From positions 124,001-188,000 of the forward strand of contig CALZID010000002.1 in assembly GCA_945787805.1 (NCBI GenBank): a stretch of DNA of 64,000 nucleotides, written 5' to 3'. Source of the stretch: an uncultured Clostridia bacterium. Lineage in GTDB: Bacteria; Bacillota; Clostridia; Oscillospirales; Acutalibacteraceae. The translations under genes and the position numbers were made by a program. Each line of letters begins with the position of its first letter. The stretch's first letter is position 1. This document shows, one piece after another, positions 28,709 to 37,200 of the stretch. The notes beneath the pieces were generated by a model. That model had not been told where the DNA came from and ran no database searches. It was given only the letters and a program-made list of their open reading frames with translations.

Positions 28709-29473
28709 TTGGCAAAAGTCGTTTCAATTATAAATCAAAAGGGTGGAGTCGGCAAAACTACCACAGCAGTCAGCCTGGCAGCCGCAGTGGGTGCAAAAGG
28801 CTTTAAGGTTTTGCTTGCAGATATTGACCCCCAGGGTAATTCTACAAGCGGATTTGGAATAAACAAGCGTAAAATCTCACATTCTTCCTATGATGTGCTG
28901 GTAAATGATGTTCATACCGAAGACGCAATAATAAAAACCCGTTTTACAAATGTTGATATTCTCCCGGCGGACTTAAACCTTGCAGGTGCAGAAGTTGAGC
29001 TTATTGAACTTGAAAAAAGAGAGAGCCGTTTAAAAATGGCGGTGGCTCAGGTGTGGGATAAATACGATTATATTTTCTTTGACTGCCCCCCTTCTCTCGG
29101 TCTTATTACAATCAACGCATTAACCGCGTCCGACACATTTTTGGTTCCCGTTCAGTGCGAATTCTATGCACTTGAAGGACTTGCTCAGCTTATGGCAACC
29201 GTCCGTCAGGTTAAAAGACTTTATAATCCCCACATTGAGCTTGAAGGCGTTTTGCAGACGATGTATGACGGAAGACTTAATCTTACACAGCAAGTTGTCA
29301 CAGAGATTAAAAAATTCTTTCCCAATAAAGTTTATAAAACAACAATACCGAGAAATGTTCGGCTTTCAGAGGCTCCGTCATTCGGTGAGCCGATTATATA
29401 TTATGATAAGCATTCAAAGGGTGCGTTGGCTTATGACGCATTTGCAGACGAATTCTTATCACAGCAAAAGTGA
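28709..29473 (+). CDS. parA: Chromosome partitioning ATPase ParA (Soj)
   Basis: A 254-aa deviant Walker ATPase: NQKGGVGKTTTAVSLAAAV near residue 9, LADIDPQGNSTSGFG, and DCPPSLGLITINALTA. It works with ParB-parS in origin segregation and regulation of DnaA. I use TTG 28709 (MAKVVSIINQKGG), which has GGAG nine bases upstream; a TTG five codons earlier gives a non-conserved extension. Confidence 0.95.
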   Translation: MAKVVSIINQKGGVGKTTTAVSLAAAVGAKGFKVLLADIDPQGNSTSGFGINKRKISHSSYDVLVNDVHTEDAIIKTRFTNVDILPADLNLAGAEVELIELEKRESRLKMAVAQVWDKYDYIFFDCPPSLGLITINALTASDTFLVPVQCEFYALEGLAQLMATVRQVKRLYNPHIELEGVLQTMYDGRLNLTQQVVTEIKKFFPNKVYKTTIPRNVRLSEAPSFGEPIIYYDKHSKGALAYDAFADEFLSQQK

Positions 29474-29485
29474 TGAGGTGAAGCT

Positions 29486-30337
29486 ATGGCAAAAAAAGGT
29501 GGATTGGGCAGAGGCTTAGACGCTCTGTATAGCGAAAATGACAGCAACAATTCCGTTTCGACGCTGAATATTAACGAAATTGAGCCTAACCGTGACCAGC
29601 CGAGAAAAATCTTTGATGAAAAAGCACTTGAAGAATTGTCAAAGAGCATAAAACAAAACGGTATAATTCAGCCTTTGCTTGTGCGCCCTATGTCCGACGG
29701 TAGTTATCAACTTGTAGCCGGTGAAAGAAGATGGCGTGCGGCCAGAATGGCGGGAGTTACCGAAATTCCCGTTACAATTCGTGAAATGACTGACGAAGAA
29801 GCAAGTGTATTTGCACTTATCGAAAACTTGCAAAGAGAAGACTTGAACTCTGTTGAAGAGGCGCAAGGACTTAAATCTCTCATTGAAACCTACGGCTTTA
29901 CACAAGAAGAAGCTGCCGAAAGGGTCGGCAAATCCCGTGTGGCAGTTACAAATACATTAAGATTGTTAAAACTTCCCGACTCAGTACTTAAATTACTTGG
30001 TGACGGAAAGCTCACCGCAGGTCATTGTAGAGCGCTTGTTTCTCTCGACGACGAGAAAGAGATGCTGAGAATTGCAGATTCGGCAATAACGAACGACCTT
30101 TCGGTGCGTCAGGTTGAAAAAATGGTTAAATATGCTTCACAGGGCGAAAAACCGAACCCTAAGAAGCGTGATAAAAAACGGGATAAATTTTATGATGAGG
30201 TTGAGATTGCTCTCACAAATGTACTCGGCAGAAAGGTTAAAATCTATTTGTCGGGTTCAGGTCATAAAGGAACTCTCGAGGTTGAATTCTTCGGCAAAGA
30301 GGATTTAACAAGAATAGCAAAAGAATTTGATAAATAA
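29486..30337 (+). CDS. parB: Chromosome partitioning protein ParB (Spo0J)
   Basis: A 283-aa CTPase/DNA clamp that loads at parS. It starts MAKKGGLGRGLDALYSEN, the usual Arg-containing ParA-stimulating tail, then has NRDQPRKIFDEKALEELSKS, GERRWRAARMAGV, the helix-turn-helix (AERVGKSRVAVTNTLRLLKL) and a C-terminal dimer domain. It is 12 nt after parA. Confidence 0.95.
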   Translation: MAKKGGLGRGLDALYSENDSNNSVSTLNINEIEPNRDQPRKIFDEKALEELSKSIKQNGIIQPLLVRPMSDGSYQLVAGERRWRAARMAGVTEIPVTIREMTDEEASVFALIENLQREDLNSVEEAQGLKSLIETYGFTQEEAAERVGKSRVAVTNTLRLLKLPDSVLKLLGDGKLTAGHCRALVSLDDEKEMLRIADSAITNDLSVRQVEKMVKYASQGEKPNPKKRDKKRDKFYDEVEIALTNVLGRKVKIYLSGSGHKGTLEVEFFGKEDLTRIAKEFDK

Positions 30338-30348
30338 GGTGAAACAAA

Positions 30349-31629
30349 ATGCTTGATATTAAGTTTTTAAGAACAAATCCCGATGTTGTAAAAGAAAACA
30401 TCAAGAAAAAGTTCCAAGACGAAAAGCTCCCGCTTGTTGACAAGGTAATTGAGCTTGACGCAGAATACAGAACCGCAAAAGGCCGCGGCGATGAGCTTCG
30501 TGCACTCCGTAATTCCGTAAGCAAAGAAATCGGCGGACTTATGGCTCAGGGCAAACGCGACGAAGCCGAAGCCGCTAAACAAAAGGTAAAGGATATGGCG
30601 GACGAGCTTGCTGTCTTGCAGGTTAAAGAAGCGGAGCTTGAAGAAGAAATAAGAAAGATTATGCTTGTAATCCCCAACATTATTGACGAAAGCGTTCCAA
30701 TCGGTAAGGACGACAGTGAAAATGTTGAAATTGAGCGATACGGCGAGCCGATAACTCCCGATTTTGAAGTCCCCTACCATGTTGATATTATGGAAAATCT
30801 CAACGGTATTGATTTAGACGCCGCAAGAAAGACCAGCGGTAACGGATTTTATTATCTCTGCGGTGATATTGCAAGACTTCATTCCGCAATTCTCTCTTAT
30901 GCGAGAGATTTTATGATTGACCGGGGATTTACTTATTACATTCCCCCGTTTATGATTAGAAGCGATGTCGTAACGGGCGTTATGAGCTTTTCCGAAATGG
31001 AAAATATGATGTATAAAATCGAAGGCGAAGACCTTTATCTTATCGGTACGAGCGAGCATTCAATGATAGGCAAGTTTATTGACAGCTTTACTCCCGAAGA
31101 AGAGCTTCCGAAAACTTTGACAAGCTATTCCCCCTGCTTCCGTAAAGAAGTGGGCGCACACGGTATTGAAGAGCGCGGTGTTTACAGAATACATCAATTT
31201 GAAAAGCAAGAAATGATAGTTGTTTGTAAGCCCGAAGACAGTATGAAATGGTATGACAAGCTTTGGCAGAATTCGGTTGATTTCTTCCGTTCGCTTGATA
31301 TTCCCGTCAGAACTCTTGAATGTTGTTCGGGCGATTTGGCGGACTTAAAGGTTAAGAGCTGTGATGTTGAGGCATGGAGCCCCCGTCAGCAGAAATACTT
31401 TGAAGTCGGCTCTTGTTCAAACCTTGGTGACGCACAGGCCCGTCGTCTCGGTATCAGAGTTAAGTCAAAGGACGGCAACTATTTTGCACATACATTAAAT
31501 AATACGGTAGTTGCACCGCCGAGAATGCTTATTGCATTCCTTGAAAACAATCTCAATGCGGACGGAAGCATTAACATTCCGAAGCCGTTGCAGATGTATA
31601 TGGGTGGAAAAACAAAAATCGAGAAATAA
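30349..31629 (+). CDS. serS: Seryl-tRNA synthetase
   Basis: Class II synthetase, 426 aa. It has an N-terminal coiled-coil tRNA-binding arm (about residues 25-100), motif 2 (SPCFRKEVGAHG, HQFEKQEMIVV) and motif 3 (NNTVVAPPRMLIAFLENN). It lies 11 nt after parB, so it is probably in the same transcript. No T-box leader is visible. Confidence 0.97.
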   Translation: MLDIKFLRTNPDVVKENIKKKFQDEKLPLVDKVIELDAEYRTAKGRGDELRALRNSVSKEIGGLMAQGKRDEAEAAKQKVKDMADELAVLQVKEAELEEEIRKIMLVIPNIIDESVPIGKDDSENVEIERYGEPITPDFEVPYHVDIMENLNGIDLDAARKTSGNGFYYLCGDIARLHSAILSYARDFMIDRGFTYYIPPFMIRSDVVTGVMSFSEMENMMYKIEGEDLYLIGTSEHSMIGKFIDSFTPEEELPKTLTSYSPCFRKEVGAHGIEERGVYRIHQFEKQEMIVVCKPEDSMKWYDKLWQNSVDFFRSLDIPVRTLECCSGDLADLKVKSCDVEAWSPRQQKYFEVGSCSNLGDAQARRLGIRVKSKDGNYFAHTLNNTVVAPPRMLIAFLENNLNADGSINIPKPLQMYMGGKTKIEK

Positions 31630-31663
31630 TCTCAAAGGCAAATTAAAACGAGAGGGATTTATT

Positions 31664-32767
31664 ATGAACAAAACAGTTATTAAAGTAATCAGTATTATAA
31701 TGGTACTTTCACTTACAATGCTCACTTTTGCAGCATGCGGCAGCGGAGAAGACTTTGAAAAGGTAGATTCTTCAACCACAACAACGGAAACGACAACAGA
31801 AGCACCAAAGGCTACAAATATCAATCCGTTTACAGGTGCGGCAGATTTATCAGAAGAAGCAATCGGCGCAAGACCTGTTGCAATTATGGTTGAAAACTCA
31901 CCCGAAGCAAGACCGCAATGGGGCATGTCAACACCCGATGTTATTGTTGAAGGCGTTGTTGAAGGCGATATTACAAGAATGATGTGGCTCTATGCCGATG
32001 TTACAAAAATTCCAAAGATTGGACCTGTCAGAAGTGCGCGTCACGACTATGTTGAAATCGTGGCAGGCTTAAACGCTATTTATGCACACTGGGGCGGCAG
32101 CGGTGAAAAGAACGGTACTTATGCTTATGCGGCATTTAAAAAGTATGATGTTGACCATATCGATGCGCAGGCATATGATGGCAAATATTTCAAGAGAGAG
32201 TCGTCAAGATCAGCTCCGCATAACGGTTATACAAACGGCGAGTTATTGGCAAAAGCAATAAAGGACCTTAAAATCGAGACAAAAGCGAAAAACGATAACT
32301 GGACAATGTTCAAGGTTGTTGAAGACGGAGTTAGATTGCCGTTCGGCGGAGCATCGGGCAATGCAATTGAAGTTAATGTAACATTCTCATCAAACTATAA
32401 ATATTCGTTTAAGTATGATATGAGCAAAAATACTTATGCAAGTCATTTAAACAATAAGGCAGTAACCGACGGAACAACAAAAGAAGCCGTTACATTCTCA
32501 AACCTTATTATAATGTTTACAAAAGTTGGCGGAGTTCAAACAACAAACGCCAAAGATAAAAAGCTCAGAGAATGGGATTTGACAAGCGGAGAAGCAATTT
32601 ATGTTTCACAGGGTGCAGGCGAAAAAATCACCTGGAAAAAAGACGGTGCAACCTCCCCTCTCAAATTCTACGGAACAGACGGCAAAGAGCTTATTATAAA
32701 TAAAGGCAAAACCTGGATAGGCGTAGTGCCCACAGACCAAAAGAGTAATTTCAGCATTAAAGAATGA
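31664..32767 (+). CDS. DUF3048 (YerB-like) lipoprotein
   Basis: A 367-aa lipoprotein. It has a signal with lipobox (FAAC, Cys 25), a Thr/Glu-rich linker, then the DUF3048 domain (ARPVAIMVENSPEARPQWGM, PVRSARHDYVEI, YAHWGGSG) and its C-terminal half (GVVPTDQ ending). Its YerB-family function is not established. The start is ATG 31664 behind GAGAGGG. It follows serS by 34 nt. Confidence 0.85.
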   Translation: MNKTVIKVISIIMVLSLTMLTFAACGSGEDFEKVDSSTTTTETTTEAPKATNINPFTGAADLSEEAIGARPVAIMVENSPEARPQWGMSTPDVIVEGVVEGDITRMMWLYADVTKIPKIGPVRSARHDYVEIVAGLNAIYAHWGGSGEKNGTYAYAAFKKYDVDHIDAQAYDGKYFKRESSRSAPHNGYTNGELLAKAIKDLKIETKAKNDNWTMFKVVEDGVRLPFGGASGNAIEVNVTFSSNYKYSFKYDMSKNTYASHLNNKAVTDGTTKEAVTFSNLIIMFTKVGGVQTTNAKDKKLREWDLTSGEAIYVSQGAGEKITWKKDGATSPLKFYGTDGKELIINKGKTWIGVVPTDQKSNFSIKE

Positions 32768-32799
32768 CGCACTAATATAATTCGAAAGGAAGAATTATT

Positions 32800-33522
32800 A
32801 TGAATAAAAAAATCATAGCAATTTCACTTGTTCTTGTTATTATGGTGACTTGTTTCTCGGCTTGCAAGCAAAAGAGAGAAACAACCAAAATTAACGGGCA
32901 AGAAGTTATTGCCGTAACAGATGAAAGCGGAAATCCCATTATTAACGAAAAAAATGAAGCGGTCGTTCTTGTTACCGACAGAGAAGGCGAAGTAATTACC
33001 TTTGAAAGCGGCGAAGAACAAACCCGTTATATGCAGATAATCGATGCAGTTGTTATTGACGGCGTAGCACACGGCGAGAAATATAATATGAATGTGTTAA
33101 GCGGTTGGACAGCCGGAATCGGCGACAGAATAAACAAAGACGGAACAGACGAAAAATGCTATATTCATTTTACAAAGAACAAAGACCTTAAAAAAGATGA
33201 AACTCTTGAAACATATCTTGAAGCCGTTGACGAGCAAAATGACCTTCTTGTTGACGGATTCAAAAAAGAAGGCTATACCGTTACTATCAATGACGGAGCA
33301 AGTGCAATCAGCTCAAAGAATATCGGCTGTAAAACACGCACATATAAGATTGTTGACGGCGACGGCAAAGTAGTGCATTATGCAGTAAACTATTATTTTG
33401 TTGCAGACGATACAGTCTATTCGGTAAACTATGCCTGTGAAAACGGCATCGGTTATGACGAAAGCTTTGACTTTGACTCATATCTTAAAACGAACTTCAC
33501 TTTTCTCGGTGAATTAGATTAA
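32800..33522 (+). CDS. Lipoprotein of unknown function
   Basis: A 240-aa predicted lipoprotein (lipobox CFSAC, Cys 21). I do not recognise the family. After a variable segment of about 55 residues there is a mixed alpha/beta domain with NVLSGWTAGIGDRIN, an amphipathic helix with TLETYLEAVDEQNDLLVDGFKK, and a strand-rich C-terminus (VHYAVNYYFVADDTVYSVNY). This is reminiscent of PsbP/DUF-type lipoproteins that adopt a Mog1p-like fold. It lies 32 nt after the DUF3048 gene and ends at a terminator. Confidence 0.8.
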   Translation: MNKKIIAISLVLVIMVTCFSACKQKRETTKINGQEVIAVTDESGNPIINEKNEAVVLVTDREGEVITFESGEEQTRYMQIIDAVVIDGVAHGEKYNMNVLSGWTAGIGDRINKDGTDEKCYIHFTKNKDLKKDETLETYLEAVDEQNDLLVDGFKKEGYTVTINDGASAISSKNIGCKTRTYKIVDGDGKVVHYAVNYYFVADDTVYSVNYACENGIGYDESFDFDSYLKTNFTFLGELD

Positions 33523-33540
33523 ATCAAAAATAACAAATTG

Positions 33541-33571
33541 GCGGCGAAGACAAAATCTTCGTCGCTTTTTT
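33541..33571 (+). terminator. Intrinsic terminator
   Basis: GCGGCGAAGA and TCTTCGTCGC form a 10-bp stem with a five-base loop, followed by six T residues. Confidence 0.92.
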
Positions 33572-33848
33572 ATGCTTTTTCAATATGTTGGATAGATAAT
33601 TTTACATCTACCCAATATGTTGTATTTTTGGAAAATTTTTGAGAAATAATAGACAGATAAACAATATTTTGTTCAACATTTTGTCAATTTTTTAGAATAT
33701 TTCTAACTAAAAAACGATTTTTTGTCGAATTTTAAACGCCATGTTCATAAAAATACTTCAAAAATTCGTCAAATTGCCAATTTTGATTTTATATTAAAGT
33801 GTAAAAATGTACAAAATACACAAATAATAAAAAATTATGAACAAACTA
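33572..33848. other. AT-rich intergenic spacer
   Basis: About 280 nt with no gene I can support. The decamer CAATATGTTG occurs twice (33581-33590 and 33613-33622) around a stretch partly complementary to itself; a related CAATATTTTG lies near 33662. The rest is A/T-rich with no recognisable site. Confidence 0.5.
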
Positions 33849-33877
33849 TTGCTATTTTTAAGCAGAATTTGTATAAT
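33849..33877 (+). promoter_or_regulatory. Promoter of the leader RNA/dockerin-protein unit
   Basis: TTGCTA (33849-33854) and TATAAT (33872-33877) have a 17-nt spacer. The predicted start is near 33884, giving a 5' leader of about 340 nt. Confidence 0.7.
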
Positions 33878-33884
33878 TGTAATA

Positions 33885-34149
33885 ACCATAGGAATGGTGT
33901 AATGGGTGAAGTGCCCCCTTTTATAGAAAGGCGCGGTGTTTTCACCTTATAGATACACATCCTAAGGTGACTCGGATGTGTATCATCAGTCTTCCGTAAT
34001 TTTCGTATTTATACGGAAGATATGGAAGGCAGACCCGAGCAATTTAGAGCACTTTTGTCGAACTCTGCTGAATGTGACTTGAATTCACACAGCTGGGTCA
34101 GAGAGTGAGTGATTGATGCTCTCTAAAAGTCGGTTGCTATCGTAACGAC
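33885..34149 (+). ncRNA. Highly structured 5' leader or small RNA, unassigned
   Basis: Consecutive hairpins fill this non-coding stretch: ACCAT/ATGGT (33885-33898), CCTTT/AAAGG (33917-33931), an 11-bp perfect stem GATACACATCC/GGATGTGTATC (33952-33984), and CTTCCGTA/TACGGAAG (33991-34019). A multibranch region follows, closed by GACCC/GGGTC (34032-34099) with TGTGA/TCACA inside. The last two are AGAGAG/CTCTCT (34100-34124) and a bulged 8-bp stem (34129-34149). TCACCTTA (33942-33949) can pair with TAAGGTGA (33963-33970) in the loop of the 11-bp stem, an H-type pseudoknot or alternative fold. I recognise no known riboswitch, 6S, SRP, tmRNA or RNase P signature. No terminator follows, so it is probably a leader. 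Confidence 0.6.
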
Positions 34150-34227
34150 ACAAAACAATTATGATAGAGCTATTAAATTGCATACATATAATATATGTGG
34201 CAAAATATAATAGGAGGAGAAAATATT

Positions 34228-37200
34228 ATGAACAAAACGAAAAAACTGTTAAGTGTTCTTCTCGCAGTTATTATGGCTTTGTCATGCATGACAGTTATGG
34301 CGTCAGCAGCAAGAACAAACTATAGAACTGTTAATGACCTTACAGCACTTAACGCTTATTCACCTTACGGTCAAGTTACAAGACTTTCAACCGAAGAGCG
34401 TACATCGATTATTTTCGACGCACTTGATAACATTCTCGTAAAAGCAAATATCAATATGGGCGAAGTATTCAATGTTCTCGGTTTGTCAGTTACAATCGAC
34501 TTGACAAGTGTCGACAGACTTTGCTATTCGTTTGACACAATAGCTAACACCTTCTCGAACTTTTTGTTCTCAATTGCTAAGGCTATCGTTAACCTTGGTA
34601 TTATTGAAGAGGTTAAATTCGACACATGGCAAACAGGTATGTCTCGTGACGCCACAGCTCAGTTTACAATTCTTACTGAAATTCTTGAGCTTCTCAGTAA
34701 CAACAGTGGTGTTGTAAACACAGTTATCACATCAGGTAAACTCGACCTTGGTCTTATTAAACTTGGCGATATGTCAGCAGTCGAAAAGGTTCTCGGCGAC
34801 CTTCCCGGCCTTGTTAAGGGCTTGATTTTCCCGTTGCTCGAAAGATGGGATGACGATGTTGCTTTGATTAAAGACTATGACAAAAAAGTTAAAGGCAACG
34901 GCAATGTTGAAACAGTTGTAAACGACAGAGTTAAGAAGCTCTTCAATGACGATATGTCAATCACAACTGTTAAATATGACGCAGCAGGTAATATGACATC
35001 TGAACATACAAATATGCCATTTACAACAACTGCTCCTACTTTGGGAACTGTTGCAGCAGATACTGCATCAAGATATGTTTATGTTATGAGTGCTGCAACT
35101 CCTGTTCCGGGCACAACTCTTACACTTTATCACATTGTTGACAATGCAGAAGCAGAAGCTCTTGCAAAGACTCCTGACGAAGTTAACGGCAGCCCCGCTG
35201 CTTACACATACTTCAAGGAAGCACAAACTTATGTAATGACTCAAGAAGTTGCAGGCAGCGATACATATGTTTGGAAAGCAACAGACAAACAGGGTAATAC
35301 TTGGAGCTTGAAGTGGTACAATGATAATTCACCTCTTCTTCCCGGCTTCAACGGCAGCATGTTCGACCTCACAACAATGAGTGCAGGCGAGCTTCTCTAC
35401 ACATTCATTCCTGTAGTATTTGAGAAGATGGCTCCTGTTGTTCTCAACGGTTCAATGAAGAAAATCCTTGGCGGATTGTTCGGTGCTCAATACAACTATG
35501 TTGGTCAGGTTGGCGAAACCGCAGTTAGCGAACTTCCCGATGGAACAGATGTATTCTTCACACAACCACAGGGCGAATATCTCTGGGAGTGGTCAGATTA
35601 CAAAGTAATCAACGGTAACCACTACTATCGTTTTGAAGACCAGATTTATGCAGCTGATCTTTCACAGGTTAATAACTATTTCGATATTATTAACTGGAAT
35701 TATAAAATCACAGGCGACTTTATGAATGAGTTTATTCCGGCAAGCGCTTCAGACGCAGGTGTAAGAATGCTTCAAAAAGTTAACGACTTCCTTGTAAAAG
35801 TTGCTAACACAGTTCTTCTTCCAACAGCTGAAACAGATAACTGGAATACTGATTATGTAGCTACATGGACTCGTCCGACATTCGCAACAGGCAACTCAAA
35901 TCTTGTAGCTAATGTTAAGGCTCTTGCACAGGCATTCATCAAGCTTGCTCCGCAGCATATCTTCGGTTCTGACTATGCTACAAACCCAAGATGCTATTAT
36001 AATCTTATGATTAGCAATAATAATGACGAAGTACTTGTTGGTATTGCAGCTCAGCTTGTTGACCTTATTATGCCTCAGATGTCACTTCCGTCAGCTGACA
36101 ATATTCTTGCATCAGGTGCTAAAATCGGTGCAATCATTGCAGCAGTTGTTCGCGAATTGGCAGCACAGCTTGCACCTGAATATAATTTCGATGCACTTAT
36201 TTATACAGACTACGGCACAACAGAAACTGATAAAGTTAAGTCTTTCGTTACAGGTAAAGACAGTAGCTATTGGCTTGATGTTTGTCTCACAATCGGTATC
36301 AATGTAGGCTTTGAATACCTTCGTGCATTCGCTGATATGGGTGAAGGCACAGCAGAATGGAATGCATTTGTTTCATACTCAGGCTACGGTGTTGACGGTA
36401 AGACTTATGCAGCAGGCTTAACAGCAGATCAACTCAGAACTGAGTGGGAAGGCATGCTCGACTATATCGTTGACTGGGCTCTCACAACAAACAAAGAATG
36501 GTCTTGGAAGATGGCTAACCTTGTTAATACATCAGGTTACACAATCGACCTTGCAACAGCTCAAGACCCATGGGTAAAACTTGACACAATTCTCTTCAGT
36601 CTCATTCCGTTTGATGAAATTCTCACAATTACAACAAATAGCGAATGTCCGACAAGACTTGAGAAGTTCCTTCGTTATGACCTTATCCTTGGTCTCGTTG
36701 ACCTTCGTTGGGATGCTCTCATTGACACAATCCAGTTTAACGGTACAAACAATTACTTCAGAACAGCTAATGTTCTTGACCAGGCAGCAAAACTTCTCAA
36801 GAATATTGTAAACGGTCTCTTCAAGAAACTTGGCGGCGGTTCATATCAATTGATTCCGGCAGCAATCACAGACTTTGATACTCTTGCAGTACAGGCTAAC
36901 ATTGCAACTCTTGCAACTGAACTTGTTAAAGTACTCAACACTGCTTTGGTTACAAACGGCGGTTGTGACACATTGTTCCCGTTCCTTAACTTCTTCCTTG
37001 GTTGGAAGACAGACCCACAGGTTATCGCTGACCCAGTAATCTGGTCAGAATTCCGTGACGGTAATGACTATGCATTCCAGTGGACCAGCAACGGCGTATA
37101 TCCGACAATGGATGCCGACAATACAAAGTTGATGATTCTTAACAATTCATCAGGTATGCTTGAAACTCACAGAGGTTCATCTGTTACAGACCATGCATAC

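Noticed and set aside
31511..31663. 51-codon upstream extension of the DUF3048 lipoprotein
   Set aside because: It lies inside serS in another frame; the signal peptide and RBS fit the ATG at 31664.
33722..33952. 76-codon plus-strand ORF in the AT-rich spacer
   Set aside because: It has no ribosome site, a composition like random AT-rich DNA, and it runs through the promoter and first hairpins of the structured leader.
33885..34149. Known RNA such as 6S, SRP, tmRNA, RNase P, T-box or c-di-GMP riboswitch
   Set aside because: The hallmark sequences of these RNAs that I know are not present in this region.
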